From: Neisseria sp. 83E34
GTDB taxonomy: Bacteria; Pseudomonadota; Gammaproteobacteria; Burkholderiales; Neisseriaceae
Reading direction: 5' to 3'
Assembly: GCF_001308015.1 (NCBI RefSeq)
Contig: NZ_LGYH01000008.1
Span: forward strand, 62,001-126,000
DNA: 64,000 bases
The notes under the pieces are model-generated. The model was not told the origin of the DNA. It did not search any database and worked only from the letters and a program-made list of their open reading frames with translations. The stretch's first letter is position 1; every line of letters starts with the position of its first letter. Positions 60,995-64,000 of this stretch are shown here, piece by piece. The position numbers and the translations under genes were made by a program.

Positions 60995-61744
60995 TCAACC
61001 GCGTTTCCACCAGCTCCCGAGTTTGCGCGCGCCACCGTCGAGCGCCCAGCCGATTAAGCCGATCAACACAATGGCTGCCATCAATTCCGAATAGGCCAGC
61101 CTATCGCGTGTATCCAAAATAAAATAACCCAAACCTTCGTTCACGCCCAACATTTCGCAAGGCACCAACACCACCCACACGATGCCGATTGCCAAGCGCA
61201 GGCCGTTGAGAATATCTCCGGTTACCGCAGGCAGCATGATTTTAAACAGCATCTCGCCTTTAGTGGCCGAGAGCGAGCGCCCGAGCTCCAACCATTGCTT
61301 GTTGATATTTTTTACACCGGCCGCTGTGTTCAGAATAATCGGCCACACTGCGGCAAATGCGATCAGGAAATAAATCGGCGCATCGCCTATACCGAACAGC
61401 ATCACCACCACAGGCATCCACGAAAGCGGCGAAATCATACGCAAAAACTGAAAAGCCGGGCTGCTCGTCTGCTCCGCTTTAGGCGACAAACCGAGCATAA
61501 ACCCAACCGGCACACCAATCAGCAAAGCAAAAAACAAACCCACAAACACCCGCTGCAAACTCGCCCAAATATGCGGCCACAGCTGGCCTTCCGACAACAA
61601 TGTGCCCAAATTGCCCAAAGCAGGTGCAGGGGCGAGCAGATTGGCCAGCGACATATTCTGTGCCAGCAGCATTGCCCCTGCCTGCCATACGGCAACCAAA
61701 ATCAGCAAACCCAGCCCGCCGAGCAGATAATTGTTTAGTTTCAT
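60995..61744 (-). CDS. ABC transporter permease, nitrate/sulfonate/taurine type
   Basis: Inner-membrane part of an importer of the SsuC/TauC/NrtB family. The 249-aa protein has six hydrophobic helices and the ATPase-coupling EAA-like loop ELGRSLSATKGEMLFKIMLPAV (split near 155-176; ends in the usual G-x-x-x-x-x-x-LP). LIGVPVGFMLGLS and MISPLSWMPVVVMLFGIGDAP are family-typical. It is the third gene of the ABC cluster, downstream of the binding protein. Confidence 0.9.
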   Translation of the reverse strand: MKLNNYLLGGLGLLILVAVWQAGAMLLAQNMSLANLLAPAPALGNLGTLLSEGQLWPHIWASLQRVFVGLFFALLIGVPVGFMLGLSPKAEQTSSPAFQFLRMISPLSWMPVVVMLFGIGDAPIYFLIAFAAVWPIILNTAAGVKNINKQWLELGRSLSATKGEMLFKIMLPAVTGDILNGLRLAIGIVWVVLVPCEMLGVNEGLGYFILDTRDRLAYSELMAAIVLIGLIGWALDGGARKLGSWWKRG

Positions 61745-61784
61745 GACCTTCCTTTAATGTGCGTTATCCTGCATATCCGTATTT

Positions 61785-61796
61785 TTCAGACAGGCA
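61785..61796 (-). repeat. Single DUS between permease and binding-protein genes
   Basis: Exact complement of the DUS, unpaired, in the 53-nt gap; it does not interrupt the operon with a hairpin. Confidence 0.88.
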
Positions 61797-61797
61797 T

Positions 61798-62964
61798 TCA
61801 AATCTCAAATATTTCTTTCCTGTTTAAATCCTGCAAACCGAAAGCCTGCATCATTTGAGACTGCTTTAAAGCCTGCTCTACAAAGCGCGTGTCAAACAAT
61901 TCTTTCGCCGCTTCGGCCGGATTCAATTCTTGCAGAAACCGGTTTACACCCGCCAAATGGGTTTCCTGCAAAAGCTTCACCAGCATTTCGCTGTATGATT
62001 GGAACGGATAAGGTTGGAAATCAATGCGTTGCTGCTGCCAGCCGGTATGGCGGACGGCACCGTCGCGCTCGTATTTGCCCCAAACCACCGGCTCGGGCTG
62101 CAATACATTACGCAACACTTTCACATCATGCGGGGTGTATTTCTGAATGCCTTGCTTGGCCAGTAATTCGGCGGTTTCTTCCCGGTGCGTTTTCGCCCAC
62201 GCGGCCGCTTGCACCAGCGCGTTAACGACCTTTTGCACCCATTCGGGGCGGTTTTCGATATCGTGGTCGTGCATCATACTCAGGCAGCAGGCGTGGTCTT
62301 TCCAAATATCACCGGAAAAGCGTAAAACTTTGCCCACCCCTTTGGCTTCGGCCAAAGCGTTAAACGGTTCGGCCACAATAAAGCCTGCAATCTGCTTAGA
62401 GGCCAAGCCCGGCACCATATCGGAAGGCGGCATCACGGTCAGCCTCACCTGCCCTGCCTGAGGATTTTTCTCCACTATTTGCAAACCTGCTTTGCGTATC
62501 ATCTGCTGCACAATCACATTGTGTATCGAATACCAAAACGGAATCGCCACCGTTTGCCCCTGCAAATCCTGCACGCTTTGGATATCGGTGCGCACGGTCA
62601 GCGCGGAGCCGCAGGTGTGGTTCCACATCAGCGCGCGCACGGGCGCTTGGCTGCCGTAACGCATCCACACGCTCATGGGCGAGAGCACATGGATCAGATT
62701 GACCTGGCCGCTTAAAAACGCCTCCACCAAGCTGGCCCACGAGCGGAACAACACCGGCTTGACCGCCGCCACGCCATTTCGTTCAAACATGCCTTTGCCG
62801 TGTGCCACCAAGAGCGGCGTGGCATCGAGAATCGGCAGATAGCCTATGTTTAAAGGCGCATCCGGGTTGGCGGAGGCGCGGTTGGAACAGGCTTGCAGCA
62901 ACGGCAAGGCTGCACCGGCGGCAAACAAGGCGGAAAGTTTGAGAAAATCGCGGCGTGAATGCAT
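61798..62964 (-). CDS. ABC substrate-binding lipoprotein, NrtA/CmpA-like, Tat-type signal
   Basis: Solute receptor for the importer. The 388-aa protein opens MHSRRDFLKLSALFAAGAAL, combining a twin-arginine motif (RRDFLK) with a lipobox (LLQAC, Cys near 26), so it is probably exported folded and lipid-anchored. NIGYLPILDATPLLVAHGKG (about 38-57) is the nitrate/bicarbonate/sulfonate receptor signature, with SWASLVEAFLSGQVNLIHVLSP following. The cargo is unknown; nitrate, sulfonates and thiamine precursors use related receptors. The start at 62964 was chosen over 62994. Confidence 0.88.
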   Translation of the reverse strand: MHSRRDFLKLSALFAAGAALPLLQACSNRASANPDAPLNIGYLPILDATPLLVAHGKGMFERNGVAAVKPVLFRSWASLVEAFLSGQVNLIHVLSPMSVWMRYGSQAPVRALMWNHTCGSALTVRTDIQSVQDLQGQTVAIPFWYSIHNVIVQQMIRKAGLQIVEKNPQAGQVRLTVMPPSDMVPGLASKQIAGFIVAEPFNALAEAKGVGKVLRFSGDIWKDHACCLSMMHDHDIENRPEWVQKVVNALVQAAAWAKTHREETAELLAKQGIQKYTPHDVKVLRNVLQPEPVVWGKYERDGAVRHTGWQQQRIDFQPYPFQSYSEMLVKLLQETHLAGVNRFLQELNPAEAAKELFDTRFVEQALKQSQMMQAFGLQDLNRKEIFEI

Positions 62965-62998
62965 GATGTTGATCTTTATATCTATTGTTTTCAAATGG

Positions 62999-63029
62999 TT
63001 TTCAGACAGGCATCATGCCTGTCTGAATA
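62999..63029 (-). terminator. DUS-pair hairpin between ATPase and binding-protein genes
   Basis: A complement DUS (63001-63012) and a DUS (63016-63027) with a 3-nt loop, 5 nt past the ATPase stop. It may lower expression of the downstream genes of the ABC operon. Confidence 0.7.
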
Positions 63030-63031
63030 AT

Positions 63032-63829
63032 TCAAATCACAAAATCCACGGTTTTGGTTTGCGATGTATTTTGTTGTGCCCGATGCAGGCTTTGCAGGAT
63101 TTCCACCCTCAATTCATTCATTTCCAATAATTTATTATGCCGAGGAAAACATTGCTCTGGCTTCCAACTGCCGATGATGCGGCCGGGCATTTGGCCGATT
63201 AACACAATGCGGTCTGAGATCAGCATGGCTTCATCAATATCATGGGTTACCATCACGGCGGCGGTTTGGTGTTTTTGCACGATTTCGCGCAGCAAATCCT
63301 GCATTTGCGCACGAATCACTTCATCCAGCGCGGAAAAAGGCTCGTCAAGCAGCAGCACTTGCGGCTTACGCGCCAGTGCACGCGCCAGCGCCACACGCTG
63401 CGCCATACCGCCGGAAAGTTCCGACGGGAATTTGTCGGACGCATGGCTCAAGCCCACTTCTACCAGCGCGGCTTCGATACGGTTGTTCAACTCGGCTTTG
63501 TCGATGTGCGGCTGTTTTTTAAAGTCCAAACCAAACGCCACATTGTCGCGCACGTTCAGCCACGGCAGCAAAGAAGCTGTTTGAAACACAAACCCGACAC
63601 GCGGATGAGGCTTTTCCACTGCTTCGCCCAACAGCGATACCTCGCCTTTAAGCGGGCGGTTGAGCCCGGCCAAAATGCGCAAAAGCGAAGATTTTCCCAC
63701 CCCGCTGGGGCCGAGCAGGCTTACCAGCTCGCCTTGCCCGGCTGCCAAAGAAAAGTCTTGCAAAATGGTTTTCAAGCGGCCTTGTTCCTGATAGCCGAGG
63801 GAAAGGTTTTGAACGGAAAGTGCGGTCAT
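63032..63829 (-). CDS. ABC transporter ATP-binding protein, nitrate/sulfonate/taurine type
   Basis: Energises the importer on the cytoplasmic side. The 265-aa protein has Walker A GPSGVGKSSLLRILAG (about 42-57), the Q-loop GFVFQTASLLPW (about 86), the signature LSGGMAQRVALARAL (about 141), Walker B VLLLDEPFSALD (about 162) and the H-loop VMVTHDIDEA (about 194). The start at 63829 gives MTALSVQNLSLGY; the frame extends to 63901, but that stretch includes a DUS. Confidence 0.93.
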   Translation of the reverse strand: MTALSVQNLSLGYQEQGRLKTILQDFSLAAGQGELVSLLGPSGVGKSSLLRILAGLNRPLKGEVSLLGEAVEKPHPRVGFVFQTASLLPWLNVRDNVAFGLDFKKQPHIDKAELNNRIEAALVEVGLSHASDKFPSELSGGMAQRVALARALARKPQVLLLDEPFSALDEVIRAQMQDLLREIVQKHQTAAVMVTHDIDEAMLISDRIVLIGQMPGRIIGSWKPEQCFPRHNKLLEMNELRVEILQSLHRAQQNTSQTKTVDFVI

Positions 63830-63850
63830 GATGGAGTGTCCGGTAAACAA

Positions 63851-63862
63851 TGCCTGTCTGAA
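63851..63862 (+). repeat. Single DUS upstream of the ATPase gene
   Basis: Exact TGCCTGTCTGAA between the partial gene at the window edge and the ATPase start. Confidence 0.88.
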
Positions 63863-63897
63863 AAAAGCAGGCTTGCACCCGCTTATCGTGAAACGCG

Positions 63898-64000
63898 TCA
63901 AATCGAAAATTCTTCTCCGCCCATAAATTCCAAATCGCTGATTTCTTTGCGCAGATGCTTTAGCGCGGGAGTAACGATGGCCACAAACAAGGCTTCGCGC
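63898..64000 (-). CDS. C-terminal fragment of an unidentified protein (cut by window end)
   Basis: The last 33 codons of a minus-strand gene, ending LEFMGGEEFSI and then TGA. The visible part is a mixed hydrophobic helix (ALFVAIVTPALKHLRKE) and gives no family. It lies 68 nt upstream of the ABC ATPase, so it may be the first gene of that operon. Confidence 0.55.
   Translation of the reverse strand, partial: REALFVAIVTPALKHLRKEISDLEFMGGEEFSI

Overview
The window is a 64 kb piece of a Neisseriaceae chromosome, almost certainly a Neisseria species. The strongest evidence is the DNA uptake sequence (DUS). The 12-mer TGCCTGTCTGAA and its complement occur dozens of times, both as inverted pairs that act as terminator hairpins and as single copies. 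This is the dialect known as TG-wadDUS, typical of the Neisseria wadsworthii group, and not the ATGCCGTCTGAA form of meningococcus and gonococcus. Gene content and order also fit (neisserial-type GshA, MetX/MetW, PDH with lipoyl-bearing E3), as do three diverged Correia-type miniature elements. No prophage, insertion sequence, CRISPR array or rRNA operon was found.

Layout. 1-14 kb: housekeeping genes: gshA, thiD, a SpoU-type rRNA methyltransferase, a macrodomain protein, tRNA-Ser(GCU), icd, purE, a CpoB-like lipoprotein, an O-methyltransferase, a DUF3460 protein, pcnB, folK with a deoxynucleoside kinase, dut, rho and dgt. 14-32 kb: tRNA-Arg and tRNA-Glu, mltD, a YafS-like methyltransferase, a small XRE regulator, radC, a Nudix hydrolase, gloB, cls, ruvB, rlmJ, a solitary amino-acid binding lipoprotein, several unassigned small genes, mutL, a broken lipoprotein gene, miaA and an RDD membrane protein. 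Three Correia-like elements sit at 14.6, 19.0 and 32.2 kb. 32-39 kb: the pyruvate dehydrogenase genes aceE, aceF and lpdA. 39-44 kb: an Smr protein, an SDR enzyme, metW, metX, a MIGRI-type small membrane protein and a kinase-fold protein. 44-54.6 kb: an aromatic amino acid and ketone-body catabolic island (LysR regulator, hpd, AAHS transporter, VOC protein, fumarylacetoacetate hydrolase-family protein, NhaC-family antiporter, maiA, bdhA, scoA, scoB, atoB). 54.7-64 kb: arfA with a terminator inside its reading frame, uup, alr, rluE, yaaA, two tandem tRNA-Ser(UGA) genes, a cation diffusion facilitator, and a nitrate/sulfonate-type ABC transporter that runs off the window.

How the genes fit together. 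The catabolic island would take 4-hydroxyphenylpyruvate to homogentisate (Hpd), then maleylacetoacetate, fumarylacetoacetate (MaiA), and fumarate plus acetoacetate (FAH family). BdhA interconverts acetoacetate and 3-hydroxybutyrate, ScoAB activates acetoacetate, and AtoB yields acetyl-CoA. No cupin-type homogentisate dioxygenase (HmgA) is present. A small VOC metalloprotein lies where it would be expected, which is the most interesting functional question in the window.

Sequence-level oddities. The arfA gene carries a near-perfect intrinsic terminator inside its coding region, implying non-stop control. RadC's stop codon lies inside the end of a Correia-like element. A lipoprotein gene is broken twice, by an amber codon in its lipobox and by a 19-bp triplication. 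The tandem tRNA-Ser genes differ only in their acceptor stems.
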